Source of the DNA: an uncultured bacterium | GTDB lineage: Bacteria > Bacillota > Clostridia > Lachnospirales > Lachnospiraceae | Direction: 5' to 3' | NCBI GenBank assembly: GCA_905214855.1 | Contig: CAJMNU010000035.1 | Coordinates: 1 to 13,161, forward strand | DNA: 13,161 nt | Part shown: piece after piece, positions 7,663-13,161 of the stretch | Numbering within the stretch: the stretch's first letter is position 1 | How the letters are laid out: every line of letters begins with the position of its first letter | Notes under the pieces: model-generated | Databases searched by the model: none | Told to the model about the DNA's origin: nothing | Seen by the model: only the letters and a program-made list of their open reading frames with translations | Translations under genes and position numbers: made by a program

Positions 7663-8439
7663 CTATCTCTTATTTCTGCGTCTCTGTCTCGCTGCCTCAA
7701 ACATCAAAACAGAGGCTGCCACTGCTGCATTTAGAGACTCTACTTTTCCTGCCATAGGGATCTTAATGTAGGAATCTGCCATCTGGGCAGTCTCATCTGT
7801 CAGACCATTTCCCTCATTGCCGATCAAGAATCCACTTCCTCTGGTATAATCCTCTTCTTCATAGCAATGTTCTGCCTCCAAATGTGCAGCATACAGACGT
7901 ATCCCTTGTTCTTTCAGATAGTTCAAAGTTCCTGCCCAATCCTTTGCATACACAAACGGAAGCCTGTACACAGCCCCCATTGTAGAACGGATCACCTTCG
8001 GATTATAGATATCCACTGTCTCCATGTTCATAATGACTCCTGAAATTCCTGCCCCTTCTGCTGCTCTGAGTATTGTTCCCAGATTTCCGGGATCTCCTAT
8101 TTTATCAAGAACCACTATATTCTTCTGTAATTTTTCCAGCGAGCCCTTAATATATGGATAGACTACTATTACTCCCTGTGAATTTTCCTGAGAAGTAAGC
8201 TGTCCAAATACTTTTTCTGAAACAATTATCTTCCTGCATTGAAATTTTTCTAATTTTTCCTCTATCTCTCCGGCTATTTCATAATTTTCTCTGAAAACTA
8301 TTATTTCTGGTTCAAAAGTAAAATCAAGAAATTTTCTTCCTTCAGCTATAAAAAGCTGTTCCTCTTCCCTGTATTTTTTTATTTTAAGTTTCTTTATTTT
8401 TTTTATTGTATTATTTTCCAGACTGTTAATGTAGTCCAC
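7663..8439 (-). CDS. TrmH/SpoU-family RNA 2'-O-methyltransferase, apparent two-species hybrid
   Basis: SPOUT-fold enzyme that methylates a ribose 2'-O in rRNA or tRNA with SAM. The 258-residue frame has an N-terminal RNA-binding-type domain (about 1-105) and the catalytic domain with motif 1 DPGNLGTILRAAEGAG (116-131), motif 2 IGNEGNGL (206-213) and motif 3 SLNAAVAASVLMFE (235-248). The GTG start at 8439 has a perfect AGGAGG site four bases upstream. The halves differ sharply in codon use. Ile is ATA in 12 of 15 cases in residues 1-115 but in 1 of 8 from residue 132 onward. Arg is never CGN in residues 1-115 but is CGN three times later. The N-terminal half looks Fusobacterium-like and the C-terminal half Lachnospiraceae-like. 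All catalytic motifs are intact, so a real hybrid could still be active. The RNA target is unknown. Confidence 0.88.
   Translation of the reverse strand: MDYINSLENNTIKKIKKLKIKKYREEEQLFIAEGRKFLDFTFEPEIIVFRENYEIAGEIEEKLEKFQCRKIIVSEKVFGQLTSQENSQGVIVVYPYIKGSLEKLQKNIVVLDKIGDPGNLGTILRAAEGAGISGVIMNMETVDIYNPKVIRSTMGAVYRLPFVYAKDWAGTLNYLKEQGIRLYAAHLEAEHCYEEEDYTRGSGFLIGNEGNGLTDETAQMADSYIKIPMAGKVESLNAAVAASVLMFEAARQRRRNKR
8050..8110. other. Compositional junction within the methyltransferase gene
   Basis: Everything left of here is moderate-GC and Firmicute-like; everything right is AT-rich and Fusobacterium-like. The change coincides with codons for the family's most conserved motif (DPGNLGT, 8094-8074), where unrelated species can share identical stretches long enough to join contigs or to recombine. 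The exact base cannot be fixed by eye. Confidence 0.7.
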
Positions 8440-8487
8440 TGTTCCTCCTAAAACTCTTTTGATTATTTTTTAAATTTTCCTACAGTA

Positions 8488-8496
8488 ATTATATCA
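8488..8496 (-). promoter_or_regulatory. Extended -10 promoter for the methyltransferase gene
   Basis: On the minus strand TGATATAAT (8496-8488) is a perfect extended -10 (TG, one base, TATAAT). No good -35 is seen at the right distance, which is normal for extended -10 promoters. It lies about 50 bases before the GTG start at 8439. Confidence 0.5.
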
Positions 8497-8548
8497 TAAT
8501 TTATTCAAAATTAGGACTTTAATTTATACCCCCTTCTCCTTCTTAATA

Positions 8549-8577
8549 TTTACTTTAAACAAAATATGAGCTATAAT
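8549..8577 (+). promoter_or_regulatory. Promoter of the UbiB-like gene
   Basis: -35 box TTTACT (8549-8554), 17-base spacer, -10 box TATAAT (8572-8577). It is followed 41 bases later by the ATG at 8619, with AAGGAGG in between (8604-8610). It runs opposite to the methyltransferase promoter, so the intergenic region is divergent. Confidence 0.65.
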
Positions 8578-8618
8578 TAGTTGTACAAATATTGTATTAC
8601 ACTAAGGAGGAAATTAGT

Positions 8619-9821
8619 ATGCTTTTGCTAAATTTCATAAGGTTAGTTTCGTCTTTCCACTCTAGAAAACTTCCTAACCCAAATATCATTACAAAACTTG
8701 GAATACTGGGTATTCGAATAGCTCAGGAATATTCTTCAAGATTTGATGTCATAGATATAGAAAAATGTATTTATCTTTCTGGATTTCAAACATCTGACAC
8801 TGAAAAAGAAGACAGACACCTTTTGACTCTGCTTCCTAAAAAAAGTCCTCTTCTGTCACAAATGGAATATTATGACAATGACTCATATTCTTATTCAGAT
8901 ATAAATTATCTTTTCAAAGGATGCCTGAAAAACGGTATAGAGATTACTATAAAGGCTGTTAATGAAAATGCTAAAAAGAATTTTACAAAAAAAGTTATTT
9001 CTCTGGAAAAAGAATTAAGATTTTTCTCATGGTTCTATCCTGGATTCAACAGAAAATACAAAACAGTTGAAATAATGGAAAATCTAAAAAAAGTGACAGA
9101 ACAGAAACTTAATCTTAACAACGAAATAAAAAGTACAGAACTTTTAAAAGATTATCTTTCTCAATATAGTGACTACAAAGGTTTTGCAAGGCTAAGATTT
9201 CCCTCTATATATGCTTATCTTACATCAGATATTATGCTGGTGAGCAAATATACATATGGAACATATTTTTATCAAATGCTTGAAAATAGAAGGCTCAGCT
9301 ATAAAGATGTTTTAGAAGTAATAAGAATACAGCTTTTCTTTATTTTAAAAATAGGTACTTTCCACAATAATCTCCATATGGGAAATATCATTCTCGGAAG
9401 TGACGGTTATATATATTTCCAAGACTGTAATGTTCTTTCTTCAGTAAAAGATGAAACAAGAACAAATCTATTTAAACTTCTTTCGGCTATTTCTAAATAT
9501 AATTATTCTGAAATACCAAATATTTTAAACAACATGGCAGAAATAAAAATTAATCCTGAAAAAATGAATATATTGGCTGTAGAAATTAATAATATCTTCA
9601 AAAATTCAAAAGGAAGTTATCTGCAAAAAGACAGCATAAGTAAAAATATAATGCGTTCTTTTAAAACAGGAATGAAATATGGAATGGTTTTCAACAATGA
9701 AATATATCCAGTTGTTAAATCTTTTATTTATCTGGAAAATATGGCACTTAAAGTTAAACCAAAAACATACTTTGCTGAGGACATTTCAAAGATTTTAACT
9801 GAAATTTCTCTCTACCAATAA
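8619..9821 (+). CDS. Degenerate UbiB/ABC1-kinase-like protein, possible pseudokinase
   Basis: A 400-residue protein that follows the ABC1/AarF/UbiB layout but is strongly diverged. Seen from ATG 8619: KLGI (26-29) where the family has the KxGQ motif; a Lys in ITIKAV (112) at the ATP-binding Lys position; a helical stretch with EQKLNLNNEIKSTELL (161-176), like the family's LDFRREAxNAE segment; and FHNNLHMGN (248-256) aligning with FHADPHPGN. Asn251 replaces the catalytic Asp while Asn256 is kept. FQDCN (267-271) stands for the DFG-type motif, with Asp269 kept. No membrane segment is obvious. ATG 8619 is chosen over an upstream in-frame TTG (8592) because the perfect AAGGAGG at 8604-8610 would lie inside the longer version. 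It has its own promoter and no quinone or lipid genes nearby. Whether it binds ATP or has any activity is open. Confidence 0.65.
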   Translation: MLLLNFIRLVSSFHSRKLPNPNIITKLGILGIRIAQEYSSRFDVIDIEKCIYLSGFQTSDTEKEDRHLLTLLPKKSPLLSQMEYYDNDSYSYSDINYLFKGCLKNGIEITIKAVNENAKKNFTKKVISLEKELRFFSWFYPGFNRKYKTVEIMENLKKVTEQKLNLNNEIKSTELLKDYLSQYSDYKGFARLRFPSIYAYLTSDIMLVSKYTYGTYFYQMLENRRLSYKDVLEVIRIQLFFILKIGTFHNNLHMGNIILGSDGYIYFQDCNVLSSVKDETRTNLFKLLSAISKYNYSEIPNILNNMAEIKINPEKMNILAVEINNIFKNSKGSYLQKDSISKNIMRSFKTGMKYGMVFNNEIYPVVKSFIYLENMALKVKPKTYFAEDISKILTEISLYQ

Positions 9822-9833
9822 TATGAAATTTAA

Positions 9834-9862
9834 TTGACTTAATGTCTATTCTATATTAAAAT
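9834..9862 (+). promoter_or_regulatory. Promoter of the potD-like gene
   Basis: -35 box TTGACT (9834-9839), 17-base spacer, -10 box TAAAAT (9857-9862), 33 bases before the ATG at 9896. A perfect AGGAGG lies at 9882-9887. It could also drive dnaN, which begins 21 bases after the potD stop and has no clear promoter of its own. Confidence 0.65.
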
Positions 9863-9895
9863 ATTAAAAGACTATGAACTTAGGAGGATTGATAA

Positions 9896-10924
9896 ATGAA
9901 AAAAATACTATTACTATTAACTCTGGCTTTCACTTTGATTTCTTGTGGAAAGAGCAGCAAAGATGAAAATACTTTATATATCTATGGATGGGCTGATTAT
10001 ATTCCAAAGGAAACTTATCAGGCATTTGAAAAAGAAACTGGTATAAAAGTTATTGAAGACATCTATTCTTCTAATGAGGAAATGTTTACAAAACTAAAAG
10101 CAGGTGGAGCTGGATATGATATCGTACTTCCATCAGCTGACTATACTGAAATTATGATGAAAGAAAAAATGATAGACAAACTTGATAAAAGTAAATTATC
10201 TACATTAAAAAATATAGATCCTTTGGTACTTGAAAAGCTTCAATATTTTGATAAAAACAATGATTATGAAGTTCCTTATGTAATGGGAGCTACTGTTATT
10301 GCAGTTAATAAAGACTATGTAAAAGATTATCCAAGAGATTATTCTATTTACAACAGAAGTGATTTAAAAGGAAGAATGACTCTTTTAGATGATATGAGAG
10401 AAGTTATGACATCAGCTCTTGCTATGAATGGAAAAGATCAGACTACATCTAATGAAAAAGATATAGCTGATGCTGCTGAAATGGTAAAAGGATGGAAAAA
10501 AAATATAGCTAAATTTGATTCTGAATCTTTTGGAAAAGGATTTGCCAGTGGTGATTTCTGGGTAGTACAAGGATATCCTGACAACATATTTAGAGAACTT
10601 GATGCAGATGAAAGAAAAAAAGTTGATTTCATTATTCCTGAAAAAGGCGGAACTGCTTATGTAGATTCATTTGTTATTCTCAGCAATGCTCCTCATAAAG
10701 AGAATGCTTACAAGTTTATCGAATTTATCCACAGACCAGAAATATATGCTCAATTAGCAGATATATTAGAAACACCATCTATTAATGTTCCTGCTAGAGA
10801 ATTAATGGAAGTAGAACCTTTATTCCAAATAGAAGATCTAAAAAATACTCAAGTATTGAGAGATATTCATGACACTCTTGACCTACAGAATAAATACTGG
10901 CAAGAAATATTGATTGCTGATTAA
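9896..10924 (+). CDS. potD: Spermidine/putrescine-binding lipoprotein, PotD family
   Basis: Substrate-binding protein of a polyamine ABC importer. The 342-residue protein has a short signal peptide ending in the lipobox LISC (Cys17), so it is lipid-anchored. PotD landmarks follow: LYIYGWADYIPKET (27-40, with W32, D34 and Y35 at ligand positions), FEKETGIKV (44-52), YDIVLPSADY (74-83, Ser80), LLDDMREV (163-170, Asp166 and Glu169), and GGTAYVDSFVI (251-261, Asp257; Tyr255 sits where E. coli PotD has Trp). Acidic contacts for the amines are kept, so polyamine binding is likely; which polyamine cannot be told. Length matches PotD (about 350). No potA, potB or potC genes are in the window: the upstream neighbour is the UbiB-like gene and the downstream one is dnaN. 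The permease must be encoded elsewhere, or lie beyond the junction. Confidence 0.9.
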   Translation: MKKILLLLTLAFTLISCGKSSKDENTLYIYGWADYIPKETYQAFEKETGIKVIEDIYSSNEEMFTKLKAGGAGYDIVLPSADYTEIMMKEKMIDKLDKSKLSTLKNIDPLVLEKLQYFDKNNDYEVPYVMGATVIAVNKDYVKDYPRDYSIYNRSDLKGRMTLLDDMREVMTSALAMNGKDQTTSNEKDIADAAEMVKGWKKNIAKFDSESFGKGFASGDFWVVQGYPDNIFRELDADERKKVDFIIPEKGGTAYVDSFVILSNAPHKENAYKFIEFIHRPEIYAQLADILETPSINVPARELMEVEPLFQIEDLKNTQVLRDIHDTLDLQNKYWQEILIAD

Positions 10925-10945
10925 CAAATACCTTTGGAGGCACAA

Positions 10946-12037
10946 ATGAAATTTTCTATAAAAAGAGAGGAATTGATTTCAATACTTTCTGAATATACAA
11001 ATATATTAAAAGACAATCCTATCAAACCTATTGTTTCAGGATTACAAATAAAAGCTGAAAATAATCTTATTACTTTTGTAGGAACTAATCTGGAAGTAGA
11101 TCATATAAGAAAAGTGGAAGCTGATGTTAAAGAAGAGGGAAGCCTTGTTTTAAAACCATTTCTTCTTCTTGAATATATAAAATTGCTAGATGAAGAATAC
11201 ATTGAATTTATCTTAAACAATGGGTTTATAACAGTACATCAGGCAGAGTTTTCAATACTTGAAGAGGGAACTTTCCCTGTGATTACTGAAACTACGCCTA
11301 TCAAGCTTCTTGCTATAACTGGAGGAGAACTTGTAAAACTTCTTGAAAAATCTAAGTTTGCAGCTTCTCTGACAAATGATAACATTCAAATAAACTGTGT
11401 AAGAGTTATTTTCAAATTAAATGAAATTAATCTTGTATCTACAGATTCTTACAGACTTCTTTATATGAAAGCTGATAAAAACTGTCATGTGGAAAAAGAA
11501 ATATCTATTCCTATGGATACAATAAATGTTATATGCAAACTTTTAAAAGATTCAGAAAAAGAAGTAACTATCGGATTTAGTGGAGAAAATGTTATTCTTA
11601 CTTGGGAAAATGCTTATTTCTCAAGCAAGACTATAGCTCTTCCTTTCCCTGATTTCAAAGGTATTCTTGCTAATAATTCTTTTAGTAAAGTTATGGAATT
11701 TAACAGAGATGAACTAAAAAGTGCTTTAAAAAGAGTTATAACAGTGGCTAAGACAAGTGTAGATGCTAAATTTGGTGCTATATTTGATTTTAAAGGAAAA
11801 ACTCTTTTAATCAATGCTTTTTCTGGAAAAGCTAAAATTAATCAAAAAGTTAATATGATAAAAGAGGGTGAAGATTTTAAATCTTCATTGAACTGTAAAT
11901 TCCTTGCTGAATATATAGATAATATTTCAGATAACCCAGTTATTAAAGGAAGCGGTTCTTCTTCTATGTTTGAAATAACTGAAACAGGAAAAGAGGATTA
12001 CAGATATATTTTAATGCCGTTGGCACTTAGAGATTAG
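10946..12037 (+). CDS. dnaN: DNA polymerase III subunit beta (sliding clamp)
   Basis: Ring-forming processivity clamp that tethers the replicative polymerase and other repair and replication proteins to DNA. The 363-residue protein covers the three repeated clamp domains (about 1-120, 125-240, 242-363). Family signatures are IVSGLQIKAENNLITFVGTN near residues 29-48, EEGTFPVI, the LVSTDSYRLLYMK segment, LPFPDFKGIL, and the C-terminal YILMPLALRD, which matches the usual ending Y-x-x-M-P. Most clamps stop right after MPxRL, so the few extra residues are a small variation. ATG 10946 is chosen over an in-frame TTG at 10934 because GGAGG (10936-10940) lies just before it. It follows potD by 21 bases and may share its transcript, an unexpected pairing; dnaA, recF and gyrB, the common neighbours, are absent. 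A strong hairpin ends the gene. Confidence 0.93.
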   Translation: MKFSIKREELISILSEYTNILKDNPIKPIVSGLQIKAENNLITFVGTNLEVDHIRKVEADVKEEGSLVLKPFLLLEYIKLLDEEYIEFILNNGFITVHQAEFSILEEGTFPVITETTPIKLLAITGGELVKLLEKSKFAASLTNDNIQINCVRVIFKLNEINLVSTDSYRLLYMKADKNCHVEKEISIPMDTINVICKLLKDSEKEVTIGFSGENVILTWENAYFSSKTIALPFPDFKGILANNSFSKVMEFNRDELKSALKRVITVAKTSVDAKFGAIFDFKGKTLLINAFSGKAKINQKVNMIKEGEDFKSSLNCKFLAEYIDNISDNPVIKGSGSSSMFEITETGKEDYRYILMPLALRD

Positions 12038-12063
12038 TACTATCATAAAAATAAAGTTTAAAT

Positions 12064-12092
12064 AAAAAGCTAGGTTTTATCCTAGCTTTTTT
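12064..12092. terminator. Two-way intrinsic terminator between convergent genes
   Basis: A perfect 11-bp stem, AAAAAGCTAGG (12064-12074) with CCTAGCTTTTT (12081-12091), around a six-base loop TTTTAT. The A and T arms serve as U-tracts in both directions, so it ends dnaN (plus) and the glycosylase-like gene (minus). The minus-strand stop codon (12079-12077) lies in the loop, so one arm also codes for the last residues of that protein. Confidence 0.88.
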
Positions 12093-12421
12093 AATTTTGT
12101 TTTTACTCTTTCCAACTCATTTTCAGTAAGTAAGATTGAAAGTTTTCGTGGTTTACTTGAGCTTGAATGAGGAATAAAAATTAAATCTCTTTTTTTCTCT
12201 GCTATTACAATATCTTCCAAATAAATTTTATCTTCAAGATTATAAAATTTTTTCATCATTGCTTCAGCTTTTTTTCCAGTACAAATAATAACTCTACTAT
12301 TACTTAAAGATAAAGTTTTATTTAAAAATTTTTGACTGCAATTATTTACTGCTTCCTCTACTCCTATTTCATTTTTAGATTTACATCTTACTATCTCCAT
12401 TAAGGCAATATCCTTTCCCAA
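12077..12421 (-). CDS. C-terminal half of the UDG-like protein
   Basis: Shown from a possible TTG at 12421 (114 residues), but the same frame is open further back to the A run at 12493, giving WVRFWSSVKNRAKEILPKSY upstream. That extension is conserved-looking, and the TTG has no good ribosome binding site, so this is not an independent gene. Visible motifs are the ALMEIVRCKSKNE segment (6-18), a VIICTGKKAEAMMKKF strand-helix (44-59), and FIPHSSSSKPRK (82-93), whose His matches the place of the UDG-superfamily H-P/S motif near the C-terminus. Damaged-base removal is the family role. The end lies in the shared terminator. Confidence 0.55.
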   Translation of the reverse strand: MGKDIALMEIVRCKSKNEIGVEEAVNNCSQKFLNKTLSLSNSRVIICTGKKAEAMMKKFYNLEDKIYLEDIVIAEKKRDLIFIPHSSSSKPRKLSILLTENELERVKTKLKKLG

Positions 12422-12480
12422 AGTAACATAACTTTTAGGTAATATTTCTTTTGCTCTATTTTTTACTGAACTCCAAAATC

Positions 12481-12822
12481 TTACCCATTTTTTATTTTTA
12501 TATATTTTTCATCTTTTGTCCATTTGCCTTGAAATCTATTGAAATAAAAATCTTTTCTTTCTTCTTCTTTCCATTCTATTGTAGGATATAATTCTTCTTC
12601 ATTAATTGAAGGATTAGAACTTATTATTAAAATAGGAGCATTCTCTATATCCCCATTCCATGGCTCAGGAAGCTGAAAGTTTTTTTCTTCTTGGGTAGTT
12701 ATGATTTTACTACAGGCTGTTTTTCCTTTTCCCTCAAAATATTTTTTTATATTTTCACAATATTGAATCTCTTCAAACAATTTCATTAATTTTCCATTTA
12801 TTATCTCTGTTGTCTTGTCCAT
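12481..12822 (-). CDS. N-terminal half of the UDG-like protein
   Basis: 113 residues as written, stopping at TAA 12483-12481 just past the A run. ATG 12822 has a perfect GGAGG (12831-12827) five bases before it, so translation starts here. An N-terminal helical part (1-45) leads into QLPEPWNGDIENAPILIISS (50-69) and NPSINEEE (70-77). This hydrophobic strand followed by an SNPSIN loop is where UDG-superfamily enzymes carry their first active-site loop. YPTIEWKEEE (79-88) and DFYFNRF (91-97) follow. I recall this layout from uncharacterised UDG-like proteins; the glycosylase activity itself is not shown. Confidence 0.6.
   Translation of the reverse strand: MDKTTEIINGKLMKLFEEIQYCENIKKYFEGKGKTACSKIITTQEEKNFQLPEPWNGDIENAPILIISSNPSINEEELYPTIEWKEEERKDFYFNRFQGKWTKDEKYIKIKNG
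12485..12496 (-). other. A6 run forming a possible -1 slippery heptamer
   Basis: Read in the upstream frame on the minus strand, the codons are ATA AAA AAT GGG TAA. The A AAA AAT heptamer fits the X XXY YYZ pattern for -1 slippage, and a -1 shift leads straight into the open downstream frame (TGG GTA AGA). No clear stimulatory stem-loop or upstream Shine-Dalgarno-like element is seen. Confidence 0.35.
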
Positions 12823-12831
12823 TACTACCTC

Positions 12832-13161
12832 CAGATACTTATTTTTTAAATTAATATTCTAATTTCATCATTTCTCTTGTACTTAATGCAATAAAGTCTT
12901 ATATTTTTCCAAATAATATTTTCTTTTCTAAATATACTGAAACATTTTTGATTTTGTTTATATCATTATTCCTCCATCCTCCTAGATAACTATTATAGTA
13001 TTAATTTTACTTTTTAAAATTAAAAAGTCAAGTCATTTAATTAAATGTAATATATCCCTATATTAAATAATAGATTATTTTATTCTATATTTGCTAATTT
13101 TTTATTCAAAAATATTTACTATATTTTATAAAATTTTATTTTTACTATTTTAATTTATTTT
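12832..13161. other. AT-rich stretch without an intact gene
   Basis: About 330 bases of very AT-rich sequence upstream of the glycosylase-like gene. A TATAAT on the minus strand (12997-12992) has no convincing -35 partner. An AGGAGG at 12985-12980 (minus) is followed only by ATG codons that hit stops within three codons. The only coding-like signal is the remnant listed at 12851-13000. From 13001 to 13161 I see nothing but A/T-rich runs. Confidence 0.6.
12851..13000 (-). pseudogene. Possible decayed coding remnant, 50 codons with one internal stop
   Basis: One minus-strand frame reads YYNSYLGGWRNNDINKIKNV, continues SVYLEKKILFGKI, meets a stop, then continues in the same frame as DFIALSTREMMKLEY and a final stop. 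The composition is protein-like rather than poly-Lys/Phe/Ile noise, and the frame has no start codon. I do not recognise the family. It may be the end of a lost gene, part of a dispersed repeat, or chance. Confidence 0.25.

Larger units (their letters stand above)
12077..12822 (-). pseudogene. Uracil-DNA-glycosylase-like gene split by a frameshift
   Basis: Two adjacent minus-strand frames (12822-12481 and the frame ending at 12077) are the two halves of one UDG-superfamily protein. A -1 shift, or one extra base, in the run of six A at 12493-12488 fuses them into about 248 residues without any stop: ...YIKIKN then WVRFWSSVKNRAKEIL... and on through VTLGKDIALMEIVRCKSK. No stop interrupts the second frame between the A run and 12077, so only one lesion is needed. 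Both halves have an ordinary ratio of Lys, Glu and Ile codons for this AT-rich part, with no sign of long decay. A recent mutation, a sequencing error or programmed slippage all fit. As written, the DNA encodes only a truncated first half. Confidence 0.75.

Noticed and set aside
8619..12822. A new defence or signalling island made of the kinase-like, PotD, clamp and glycosylase genes
   Set aside because: The genes have separate promoters or opposite strands, and two are ordinary housekeeping or transport genes; nothing ties them into one system.
1..13161. CRISPR array, insertion sequence, tRNA or rRNA
   Set aside because: I found no regularly spaced repeats, transposase-like frame, terminal inverted repeats, tRNA cloverleaf or rRNA-like segment on either strand by eye.

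Overview
The window looks like two genomes joined. Bases 1 to about 8,060 have moderate GC, and every gene there is on the minus strand. Gene content and codon use fit a Clostridia/Lachnospiraceae-type Firmicute: a cobalamin riboswitch, a CbiK lipoprotein, an HTH-less BirA, RlmD without a TRAM domain, and an NfeD/SPFH pair. Bases from about 8,110 to 13,161 are visibly more AT-rich. They favour ATA for Ile and AGA/AGG for Arg, and their gene content fits a Fusobacterium-like organism. The switch falls inside one reading frame, the TrmH/SpoU RNA methyltransferase at 7663-8439, close to its conserved DPGNLGT motif. A chimeric assembly of two gut species is the simplest explanation; a true recombinant gene is the alternative.

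Left part. A B12 riboswitch (1566-1742), with its own promoter and a downstream intrinsic terminator, controls cbiK. The cbiK gene encodes a lipid-anchored anaerobic cobalt chelatase with an extra C-terminal domain and runs off the left edge. Upstream on the same strand is a closely spaced run of genes: patatin-like lipase, a small membrane protein, birA, rlmD and an ArsC/Spx-family protein. The spacing suggests one or a few transcripts. A strong terminator (6014-6054) separates these from a coupled nfeD-SPFH pair, which has a clear promoter at 7574-7602.

Right part. Divergent promoters between 8488 and 8577 serve the methyltransferase and a degenerate UbiB/ABC1-kinase-like protein that lacks the usual catalytic Asp. 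A PotD-type lipoprotein follows with its own promoter, then dnaN (beta clamp) 21 bases later. A two-way terminator ends dnaN. It also ends a convergent uracil-DNA-glycosylase-like gene that is split by a frameshift at a run of six A. The last 330 bases hold no intact gene, only a possible decayed coding remnant.

I see no CRISPR array, transposase, tRNA or rRNA, and no convincing new multi-gene system. The most important points for a reader are the chimeric junction, the pseudokinase-like UbiB homologue, the frameshifted glycosylase and the riboswitch-controlled surface chelatase.
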